Assembly (NCBI GenBank): GCA_007922225.1
Contig: ML679970.1
Coordinates: 38,733,460 to 38,797,459, forward strand
Direction: 5' to 3'
DNA from: Emydura subglobosa
Taxonomy: Eukaryota; Chordata; Testudines; Chelidae
DNA length: 64,000 nucleotides
In this document: in pieces, positions 12,701 to 24,700 of the stretch
How the letters are laid out: each line of letters begins with the position of its first letter
Numbering within the stretch: position 1 is the stretch's first letter
Program-made: the position numbers and the translations under genes
Notes under the pieces: generated by a model
What the model was told of the DNA's origin: nothing
Databases searched by the model: none
The model's input: only the letters and a program-made list of their open reading frames with translations

Positions 12701-15700
12701 CCAGATCATTCTGTAGCAGTGACCTATCCTCTTGATTATTTACTGCTCACCCAATCTATGTGTCATCTACATGCTTTATCAGGAATGATAATATGATTTC
12801 TTCCCAGACAGATAAACGTTAAATAATACAAGGCCAAGAACTAATCCCTGCAGAACCCCACTAGGAACACACCTCCTTGATGATGATTGCCCAATCATAT
12901 TTTGAGAGCTATCAGTTAGCTAATTTTCAATACATTAAAGGTATGATGAGTTGATTTAATAATATTCCACTGTCTTCAAATGTCATGTGGTACAAACTCA
13001 AATGCCTTACAGAAATCTGTGTCTATTACAATTGGTGTAACAACTATTGCACAATTGTGGACACACTTTTGATTTTTTAACTAGGAACAGAGAATTTGTT
13101 ATCATGCTTATTATTAGCACATTAATAAAGCACTCATAAGTATGCACCTTACTGCATGTCACTTTTGTGCTTTATCACTAAATGTGCACATTTATAATAA
13201 TTCTGTATCACCTTGACTTGTTCTGTTGCACCATTTGCAAACTGATGAAATTGGACACAACTGTATTAGTGTCAGCTATGCAGTCACAGACCAGATGAAA
13301 GTCAGAGTATACAAGTGTATCTCAAGTATTAGTCCAGATCGCAGCACAATAGCAGGGATTTCCAAATGCTAATGCAGTACATCATCTGGGAATACCAGAG
13401 AAAAGCTGTTGAAAACAGTCACGGCAAGGTTTGAGAGTAAAATATTCAAATTAATAGAAATGTGTTATTTCAAAGGAGAAAAATATCACCATGGAACTAT
13501 GCAGAAAGTCTTTTTTTTTTTTTGGTTGGAAATTCCCAAAGAAACTACAAGACCCAGCATGAGGTCTTGGTGTCGCAGCACTAAAGATGAATATTTTTAA
13601 TACAATTCTTAGACAACTGTAGTTTTGGTGATTAGGAAAGGAACAGGAGATAGAGAGACATACCAAGGTTTTGCCACATACTGAACAACTCATATGCCAT
13701 CATCACTCGCATGTCGCCGTATCTGTAAGAGAAGGCATAGATACAACCCCTTAATGGTACAAAATGCAGCAAGTTGGGGATCAAAGAATCATAGAAGATT
13801 AGGTATGGAAGGGACCTCACAAGGTAATCTAAGTTCAGCCCCAACTAAATCATCTCAGCCAGGGCTTTGTCAAGATGGGCCTTAAAACCTGTAAGGATGG
13901 AACTTCCACCATCTCCATAAGTAACCCATTCCAGTGCTTCACCACCCTCCTAGTGAAAAAGTTTGTCCTAATATCCAACCTAGAACTCCTGCGTTGCAAC
14001 TTGAGACCATTACTCCTTGTTCTGTCATCTGCCACCACTGACAATTTCGTTGCCCTTTGCTGGACTCTCTCCAATTTGTTCACATCCTTCCTGTAGCGGG
14101 GGGGCCAAAACTGGACCCAATACTCCAAATGCAGCCTCACCAATGTCGAATAGAGAGGAATAATCACTTCCCTTGACCTGTTGGCAATGCTCCTACTAAT
14201 GCAGCCCAATATACCATCAGCCTTCTTGGCAACAAAGCCACACAGTTGACACATATCCAGCTTCTTGTCTACTGTAACCCCCAGGTGCTTTTCTGCAGAA
14301 CTGCTGCCTAGCCAGTCGGTCCTCAGTCTGTAGCAATGCATTGGATTCTTTTGTCCTAAGTGCAGAACTCTGCACTTGTCCTTGTTGAACCTCATCAGAT
14401 TTCTTTTGGCCCAATCCTCCAGTTTGTCTAGGTCCTTCTGTATCCTATCTCTACCCTCCACTGTATCTACCACTCCCCCACATCTTAGTGTCATCCGCAA
14501 ACCTGCTGAGGGTGCAATCCAACCCATTCTGCAGATCATTAATGAAGATGTTGAACAAAACCAGCCCCAGGACCGACCCCTGGGGCACTCCTCTTGATAC
14601 CAGCTACAACTTTTTCTGTCAAGCCAAGCCGGACGCTTGCCATATTTGCTATTCTTTCTGCACACTGGAATGGTTCGTTCCTGCATCCTCAATAAGGTTT
14701 CTTTAAAATACAGCCAGCTTGGACTCCTTTCCCCCTCATAATAGCCTCCCAGGGAATCCTGCCCATCAGTTCCTGAGGGCATCAAAATCTGCTTTTTTGA
14801 AGTCCAAGGTCCATATTCTGCTACTCTCCTTTCTTCCTTTTGTCAGGATCCTGAATTTGAGCATCTCATGGTCACTGCTGCCCAGGTTGCCATCCACTTC
14901 TACTTCCCCTACCAATTCTTCCTTGTTTGTGAGCAACAGGTCAAAAGGAGCATGGCCCCTATTGGTTCCTCCAGTACTTGCACAAGGAAGTTGTCCCCAA
15001 CACTCTCCAAAAACTCCCTGGATTGTCTGTGCACTGCTGTTGCTCTCTCAGCAGATGTCAGGGAAATCAAATGCAATTAAATTAATATTGAAACCAAGGT
15101 TATATTTTTTAAAGAATATCAAGGAATTCATCTAATTGTTGAATATTTGCATTATGTCCTATGACTTCTACTTATGATTTTTCTGGGGAGATTCCTCCCA
15201 CCTCCTGTAATGTATGGGAGTTTGTGATAGAAACATATGTCCTAATTTTGAGAGGATGAAAAAAATCAGAGTTTCAGAGGCAAGGAGGTCATGTTCTTAC
15301 TTGTCCAGAATCTTCTTTCTCTTAGCTGGAGTTATAGTTTCTAGCTGTAGGCTTGGTTGGTTTATAAACAAAACTGCCAAGCTGAAATAGGAGTTCCACA
15401 CCTAGAGGGAAATTAAACACGACAGTCCAAAGACAGAACTAGTTCTGAACACAAACATACACGCCATGTAATACATTTTGCAGATGGCATCAGGTTGTTC
15501 CTCAGGTCAGAGGAAAATAGATAATTATGTCTAAATAAACTAGATGTAACAATAAGCTAAATGAAATCCATGCCAGGAATTATACAAATACTAGAGGGAA
15601 TGACAATTACACGAACCCAGCAGCAACAGAATGTGAGGGAATCACACATAGGCCTTTCACCTCTTGACATCCGAATTCGACTCTGCCTCAGGCCAAAAGT

Positions 15701-18700
15701 GAAATGAACTGATAGTTTCAAATATTCCTTGTGAGCACTTTTTCATACCCTAAACCACAACATACACGGTGCTATGAATTACATCACACACGATATGTTC
15801 TGGACTTTAGCCAATGCAAGCAGTCTCACTTTTCCAACCAGTAGAATTCATAATGATTCTGGGGTTTCCCAGTTCAATCAAAGCCTCAGCAAAATTTGAT
15901 GACTATCTGTATCAGCTTGCTTGTTTTCTGAGCAGATAGCTAACAAACATGGCCAACATTATCTGTTAATATAGAGTAGTTGCTGTTCCTGCTGATGGTT
16001 TTAAAGGATGTAATTACATTTTGTAGATGTCAATCCTTACCTTAAAATCAAAGTCTGTTTCTGTGAAGTTCTTGTGTAGGGCAGAGGACAGGTACTGGAC
16101 TGTTGTAACTATGATACTATAATTAAAAAAAAAAAAAAAAAAAAAGATCCTTTTGAATTGTCAGTACAAATCACATTCAGAGACTTGTTTGGCTCTGAGC
16201 ACTGGTGCTGTTTCTGTTATACTTCAAAATGCATTTTGGCACTTTTTCTTTATGCAATCATTTCTAGATATCATAAACGTCACTGTGGTGTTTTTTTAAA
16301 ACAAAGACTTCATATTAAATAATGCAAGGCAGAATTCAAGAATATATTTTCCTGAAATATTGTAGATTTTGGAAAATGTGAAGTAGAGGATCTTTGTAAT
16401 TCCTGAGTTTATTTTCAAAAGTCCAGTACTGCAGTTAATAAATAGAAAAACAAACATAACTTATTTGTTTTTGTTTCTATACACAACTTCCATCAAAAAG
16501 CCAAAATTTTTCAGGGAGGCAAGATCATCTACAGCAGCAGCTCTTAACCTTTCCAGACTACTGTACCCCTTTCAAGAGTCTGCTTTGTCTTGTGTACCCC
16601 AAGTTCCACCTCACTTAAAAACTACTTGCTTACAAAATCAGACATAAAAATACAAAAGTGTCACAGCACACTATTACTGAAAAATGCTTACTTTCTCATT
16701 ACCATATAATTATAAAATAAATCAATTTGAATATAAATATTGTACTTACATTTCAGTGTATAATATATGGAGTGGTATTAACAAGTCATTATCTGTATGA
16801 AATTTTAGTTTGTACTGAGTTCACTAGTGCTTTTTATGTAGCATGTTGTAAAACTAGGCAAATATCTTGATCAGTTGATATACTTCCTGGAAGACCTCTG
16901 CATACCTCCCAAGGGTACGCATACCACGGTCGAGAACCACTGCTCTAGTTTTTGGACCTTGCTGTAAAATGATCCTTTGAAGATCTGTCAGACATCTCCT
17001 CTGAACTTTTTTTGGAATATTTTGTAAGCTCTGGATTCATTGGGAAACTTAAATTTGTAGGTGCATAACTGCCTTTAATTAAATGTCACTGAATTATGTA
17101 ACAACATGCAAGAATTAACAAAGTCTAATTTGCTTTGGTATAAAAAAGAAATAGACTAAAGCTCAGCATTTCATTCATGTGATTCTTCAATAGCATTGAT
17201 AAATGCACCTTATTTCAATCTGAAGAGATTTACAGCTAAGCAGCACCAGTAGGGATCAGGCTATTGGGAGTGTTCTAGGTAACCAGCTCTTTTTACTTTA
17301 TATATATTTCTCTTATTTTGTAGAACAGCATGTAACCTGGGGGTTCGTAACATCTAAAACCACTTCTTTCACTTCTCATTAGCACTGTGAACTCACAGAG
17401 CATACAACATCACAATTGACCAATCAGCCTTCACGAAGATGTCCATTACATCATCATGCAATGTGGATCCCCCCAGTATTCCAGTTAGTCAACTGCAATG
17501 CTACAGCTAGGTTAGCTAATGAGATCAGACATTAGTAGGTAATCCTAGCCTTTGGGTATAATCCTGGCTCTCAGCCTGCTGCTGCTACCTCCTAAAAACA
17601 ATGGAAAAAGCTTGACAGGGCAAAAATAAAAAATAAAACTAAATAAATTCAAACCCAAATGAGATCTGCCTAATCAAGAAATAATTATTTCAATCTGAGG
17701 CTTTGTCACCTGGCTTAAGGACGGCCGTCTGCCCCTCCTTTTCTAAGAAAATTGAGTCTGCCACTGATCTAGGCTAAGAGTTGCTTTGGTCTTTCACCCA
17801 AAGAGCAATTTTAAAGCCAGTAGAAATGCTGTTTCTGGAATTCACTGATCTCATGAGCAGAGGCCCAAACAACAGCATCATGCACAAACTGCGAGAAAAC
17901 TCCTTGATGAGTTTTGTTGCTGGTTTTTTAATTGAGACACACTGAAGACAGAGAGTAACAATGTAGGAAAAGGAAATTAAGACCATAAGCACTATCTATC
18001 CAATATTCCTCAGCAGCTCCTTCCATTTCAGTAACCTGGCTGAAATGGCAGAGCCAGTCCATTTGGCTGTCCCTCCTTGCACCTCAGACAATTGATGAAG
18101 TACATTTATCATACGGCAAGAGGACACTGTGCCTCCTTCAGTCAGGATAGGATTTGAGGGATACTTGTGGATACAGATATAGACAACTGGAATTGGTATC
18201 TAGTTCTATTTACCCCTTAAAGTGTGTTTCCTGTGTTCAAAGCAATGGACAAGTATTACCTATATTTTAGAGATGGGATAACAGACAAAGTGGCAAATGT
18301 TCAAAGGAGTAAATAAACTCCATATGTGACTAATTTTGGGCACATCACATTAGTTTATCATCACTTGTGTGCACAAATGACAGAATTTACATACAGAAAG
18401 CCTATTAGCACTTGATTTGTGTGAACAAATAGTTGTTTATAGTGTTAACTATATAGTATGCATGTGCATTGGTAGCATGTAAAACTTGTACAGTCAAGTG
18501 ATCATTCATGGACAAAAGCCCTAATTTGGCCCTGAGAGCTTAAGTAATTTTTCAGAACCAGGATTAGCACTCAGGAGGAGTTCTTGCCTAGAGTCCCAGG
18601 CCTCAGTCCAGTAAAACACACTGCTTCTCTGGGATTGAGAAGCCCTAATTTAGAACACCCACAGAGTTGTCATGCAAACTTTCAGTGCTTTAAACATGTC

Positions 18701-21700
18701 CTAACTCACTTGCTGGTGAGCAGCCTCATCACCATCCAGTCCCGAGGAAAGACACTCATCTTCATCAGGTTTCGAAACACACAGAAAATCTTCAGCAGGA
18801 ACTCCTAATACACAGAAAGAAGAGAATAATAAGCAGCGGCAGCTGTAGGCAAATGTACTTGCCTAGCGACAGCCAAGACAATTAAGCTAATTATGTTTCC
18901 CTTGCTTGATCTTTGTGTCACTAGACTACATAGCTGATGACATGGAAGCAGCATATATGGGAATGAGGCAGATGTAGTTGTTTTCTGCAGGTGCATTCTT
19001 CTGTATTTTAAGGCTTACAATGCAGAACTTCATTGTATTTTATTCCATGTGACTTTTCAATAGTGTCATGAAGAATTCTGGTCTCAATTCCCAGTTATGA
19101 CCAGTGTAGCCTTTTGGAGGAATAGTTATTTATTTAATTTATCCACACCAGAAGAAAAAAAAAAAAAAGAAGGGGGGGTATGTTTTCAAGGTTCTATGCA
19201 CCCCTGTCAGAAATTAAACTCTTTTATAGATTATATAATCTGGTACTATAAGATCCCCTCTATGAAGAAGAAGAAGAAAGGACCTGCTAACAGCATCCCA
19301 TCCCAATGTCTGTTTCTAAAAAAACACTGGGGGATGCTTTTTCTTTTTAATTTGAGAGAGAGAGAGAGAGAGCGAGCGAGAGAGAGTGTGTGTGTGTGTA
19401 TATGTAGGAGAGAAAGAGAATGCAGTGCTCATAAAAGGTATATCGACAGCTTTGGTGACTTTGATCCTTTGTTAATACACAGAAGTGAAAAGAACAGACA
19501 GCAGAATGCAAGCTTCCTTCACGCTGCTCTGGCCACTTAACTCTGACGTGCAAGGAAACCTAAGGGAGAAAGAAGAGTGGTCTAGAAGTCCTGAGCAAAA
19601 GCCTGAGAAACAAACTCCTGAGTCAAATCCTGGCTCTGCCAATGACCTACCTTCTGGGTCTGAACAAATCACTTTCTGCCTCATTTTTCCCCTTTATGTA
19701 ATGGTGATAGTAATTCTCTCTCACACCATAAAAGGTGTAAACATTATTGTTGTTACACCAATATAGTTCCATCACTATCTCCATAGCCAATGTAATCACA
19801 AGCCTTTTTGCTGGCACTGTCAAGAAGGTTGCCAGCTGCGATAGTGGTATTTGTGATGTTAGGTAAGAACAACTTCAAAACTTTTCCTAAGTGAACTCTT
19901 AAGTGGAACTAGTTGAAATTTGGAATGTCTGGTTTACAGGTAATTTCAAAATTCCTTTGTTCTGATTCAGACAAAAACCAAAATATTTTTGAAATTTCCC
20001 AATTACCTCATATTCCCCCCTCCAACATGCAGATTTGGAAGTTTTTAATTTTGAAATTTCATTTTGGATTTCTCAATTTTGTTTTGAAAGTTTGCATTAT
20101 TCCAATTGTTTTTGAATTTCAAAATTTTGTTTCAAATATTATTTTATTTTTTATATTTTTATTATATTTACATTATTTCATGACATGCAGATGTAGTAAA
20201 TATCATCATTAAGGTTAGCTCTAACTTAGTACTGATTAAAACATCTTATTATATATTTCTTATTATATAATATGACATCAGTAGCAGTAGTGCATAATGA
20301 GCAATACTACTGATATGTCATAAAATAATGTAAAAATAAAAATGTACAATAAAATAGAATTCAAAATGAAATTTTGAAATTTCAAAACAAAAATTCAAAC
20401 AAATTCAAATTCAAAACAAAATGTAGAAATCTGAAATTAAATTCTAAAACAAAGATGTAATGAAATTAAATGTTTTTGTTTTGAAATTTGAGAATTTTTA
20501 TCAAAATTGACAACTTTTTCAAAAATGTTTCAGTTATGATGAAACTAGCATTATCTGTTTAAAAAAATCCACAAAGATTTCCAACAAGCTCTGCTCTTAT
20601 ATATATTCCATGTCTACTTAAGACTCAATATGAGAGCGCTAACTAGGGTGACCAGATGTCCTGATTTTATAGGGATAGTCCCGATATTTGGGGCTTTGAT
20701 TTATATAGGCCCCTATTATACGCGACCCCCTTTCCTGATTTTTCACACTTGCTATCTGATCATCAACTCATATCAAGTGGCCCGTTGAAGAAGCCATCAA
20801 AAGTTAACAACTTTAAATCACTATCAATTTAGGCTCCATTCAACCTAGCAATCTAAAGATAAGATGCTCTGTTATCCCTATGTCTATCCAGCTAAGCGAT
20901 CCAGCCTTCTTAAGGATACATTTTCATTAATAACTGGAAGTCGACAACCTCTTGAAAAAGCACTTCAGATCATGGTCCACCTTGTTTGTTCAGTATTTTA
21001 ACAGGTTTCTACCATGGTGTCTGTCTGGTATTACTATTCACTCAACTGAGGTGTCACAGAGTCACAAAAATATTTTGTATATAACCCCATCATCATACTG
21101 TGAAAGGAAAGTGACAGAATAACTGTTACTTCCACCAGATTTATTGCTTCTTGAAGTAATTCTGCACATAAGAGCCATTTACTGTGGTCTGAGACATGCA
21201 GCCTTCATACCGAGGTGCAGGTAACAGGAAGGCTTCTTTTCCTTTGAGATGGACATCTCCAAACAGATGATGTTTTACGTACTAGTGAGGATACATAAAC
21301 TGTGTACTAAGCAACTATCTCTTGGCCACTAATAGCTATGATTTAGGTCACCATTCACAAACGGGAATATGGGGAGCTTGTTGAAGTGTACCAGGTAGAG
21401 TAGACTGGCCACTACTCCAATAGGCCAAGAAACTATTTGCTGTTGACTTTTCTCTGCTTGGTATGCGAAACTCAGCCTTGGAATATAATTATCTTGTGAC
21501 ATAAGAACAACTTCAAACCTCTTCTTAAGTGAGCTCCTATGTATATTCCATGTCCTGCAATATGTTGCAGAATAAACTACTTTGGACTTTCCAGAAAAGG
21601 AAAACTAGTTTATAGTTCAGGCTATGTTCTACATAGTGCCATAATGTAATCTATCAGGTATTTATCTGGTCCCCATTGCCATAAGATCTGAACACCTTGC

Positions 21701-24700
21701 AATCTTTAATGTATTTATCTTCACAATACTGCCATGAGGTAGGGAAGTGCTATTATCCCCATTTTACAGACAGGGAACTGAGGCACAGAGGGTATGTCTA
21801 ACTGCAGCTTAGAGGTGTGATTTTCAGTGTGGGTACACAGATTCATGCGAGTGCACTAAAAATAGCAGTGTGTAAGTTATGGCACTGGCAGTGGCTCAGG
21901 CTAGTCACCTGAGCTCAGACCCAGGCATGGACTTGGTTGGCTAACCTGAACCACTGCTAGTGCCGCAACGTCCATTCTCCAGTAACTCAAAGTGAGTTAG
22001 CATAAATCTGTCTACCCACACTGGGAATCACACCTTCCAGCTGCAGTGTAGACATACCAGAGAGACTATGGGTATGTCTACACTGCAAAGAAAAACCTGC
22101 AGCACAAACTCTCAGATCCTGGGTCAACAGACTTGGGCTTGCAGGACTTGGGCGGTGGGGCTAAAAATAGCAGTGTAGATGTTCCCACTCAGACTGGAAC
22201 TCAGGATCACAGGTTCTTCTTTGCAGAGTAGACATACCCTCAGTGACTTGTCAAAGATCACACAGGAAGCCTGTGAGGGAATAGGGACTTGAACTCAGGG
22301 TTCCCAACTCCAAAGCTCATGCCCTAACCACTGGTCCATCCTTTACTCTGATAATAATTACATATATGAAACAAATAGTGGCTACATCTATAGTGAATAT
22401 GGATGTTCAACAGAGCAAGTAGAAACACTTTCTGCATTGCTCATTCATCTGATTTCTGAGGACAATATTTGATAGCTGCTCTTAAAAACTACGGTGTTCT
22501 GTCCTACCTTTAGCTCATCCTTGCTCTGGAAATTGTCTAGTAAATGTTGAAAATGAGTGTCTGACATCTGACGAAGCAGAGACAAGAGACAGGACACATA
22601 CTCTCCCTGTTAAGTAAATGAAGAATTATTTAGTCCAGACAATCAAAGAAATTTTTAGATGTAAAATTCAACCTGTGATAAGGGATAAAGGGTGGGGTCT
22701 GAAATGGTACCAATGCATATGAAAAGAAAAGATTATGTGCAGAGATTAAAAATACCATATGCCAACTGATCTCTATTTCCTGTCAATATACAGGAAAAAC
22801 TCTCAGAGGCTCACCCGTGTGTGCTCTTTTATTCCATAGGATTATTACAAATATCAGAGTTTAAATGATCAATAATGACAGTCAAAGGGTCTCTCTCCCT
22901 ATATGTTTTTTTTTTTTTTTTTAAATAAACTCATTCTCAGTAAGCCACTTACCATATCAGATGTTAAAGTTCACTGGGGCTCAAGAATTCTCTCTTGTTA
23001 AGAAATTTTATTTACACGTTTTCTTTGTTTGTGACGGTCTCTACCCTATCCACTAGGTATCTCAGTGAAGGCACTTCTTCATTAAAGTCTCTAGCAAAAG
23101 CAGTCAAATGACAAGAAAGCTCCTTGAGTTCTACTTGAATTCATTTGCTTGAGTACATTTGAATCTTAAGGACTGAAGGTAAATATGTAAATACAAATTT
23201 CATGATCTGACCAGGAGAATGGACAAGTGACCTTCACAAGTGGGATGTTTCTCCATGGAGAGTTTGACAGATGATTATAACTGCAATATGCTTGAGCTCC
23301 AACTCCCATAGGATGGGAGAAGTGAAGTTGCTCTGAAATCAAGGTCTTATATAGTAAATGATGCTTTGCAGTTATACAGCTCCTTTTATAGTCTCTCAAA
23401 GTGCTTCACAAAGACAAATAAAATCCCCATTTTTACAAATTTGAATAGTACAGTATAAAGGGGTTAGGCAACGTGTCCAAGATAATGTTGTAAGTCAGTG
23501 GCAGTCAGGAATTGTATTTGTCTCCACAACTAGTTCTCTGCTGTGACTACCAGACAATGTGTCTCCTTGTAGCAATGATGTCTCTAAGCCACTGAAGCAA
23601 TTTATTTTTAAATAATTTGTAAAGATTTTCTAAATACCTAATCTTGTGTCATACATTACAGATACTGTGCTAAATAAGAATGTTCATGAAGAATGTCTCT
23701 GAAGAGATTTTATATCTGGAGGTGTCCTGGGCAAGTTCCTTCTTCCAGTACAGAAATCTTCAAATGGACTCAAGTATCTGCCCACCACATGCTCTGGAAT
23801 GTTTATAAACTTTTCTGAGCTACTCCAATTAACCTAACACCTTGTCTTTATTAGGAAAAAGGTGTGTTCTTACCATGCGTTAGCTAACACATGTAACTAA
23901 AACAAGGTAAAATCATAGCCAAGTCAAGGCAGTTGTGGTTGTATCAAGTTAGCTAGTGAAGGTAAACCCTAGACCTCCCCCTACAAACTGCCTTGTCTTC
24001 ATTAGGAATTTACCTCATGTTTGTTACTACATTTTAGCTAACAAGTGGTTCAGAAATAGCTTTCTTCCTAGTGCACATGCACCCCTACTGTACATCTGCC
24101 TGAACATCACACTCAAACTCCCAGATAATTAGCAAGAAAATGAACACCATGTGGTAACTGTTTTGGAGAACAGACTGACAACACAAGCGGTGCTGATATT
24201 AGGTCAGCATTTGACTCAAGTAAAAATAGGGTTAGGATAGAATATGTAGGTCAGTGAGTCCACGAAGGAAGAAGGTTGAATGGGAATTTTATCCTTTCCC
24301 CTCTTTCAATGGAGGAGAAGAAAGAATTCTCATTCCCTCTTTATCCCATGCAGATGAATAATTTGGGCCAGCTCTAAGCGCATTGGTACCTCTTGCAAAG
24401 ATCAGGTTTGGTAATAACTTTACCTCTCTTTGCTCCTTTCCTCCCACCCAGATCACAATTCCCTAGCTGTTATTTCCTTCTCCAGAAGGATGCCCCCGGT
24501 TTCATTTGTGTGACGTTGTAAGTGTGGACCAGTTGAGCAGTCTCTCTCCAAGGACTGAAGGGAATGCCACTGGCCTGTTGGTGAGCAATCATATTCCCAG
24601 TGTTATTTTGGTGCCCATTAGAGTTGGAGCCCTAAATCATCACCTAGTTGGCATATATCAGCAGCTACCAAATGATAATTTCCCATCATAACATCAAATG

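Larger units (their letters stand above)
21660..22350 (+). repeat. MIR-like SINE split by two MITEs
   Basis: 21660-21790 has the typical core (GAGGTAGGGAAGTGCTATTA, CCCCATTTTACAGA, AACTGAGGCACAGAG). The continuation (AGTGACTTGTCAAAGATCAC and TGCCCTAACCACTGGTCC) resumes at about 22240. Two palindromic insertions lie between, separated by 11 bp that also fit the SINE (AGAGAGACTAT). Confidence 0.7.

Noticed and set aside
14719..15135. 138-codon plus-strand frame
   Set aside because: Antisense of the CR1 and neighbouring intron. No domain.
19354..19399. Microsatellite as a regulatory Z-DNA or promoter element
   Set aside because: GT/GA repeats of this length are common in introns and nothing nearby suggests a promoter.
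19097..19540. 147-codon plus-strand frame
   Set aside because: It depends on reading through GA/GT microsatellite and A-rich runs.
20830..20890. Short resemblance to mitochondrial 16S rRNA (CTGTTATCCCTATG)
   Set aside because: Only about 14 bp match and the flanks do not. It is not a nuclear mitochondrial insertion.
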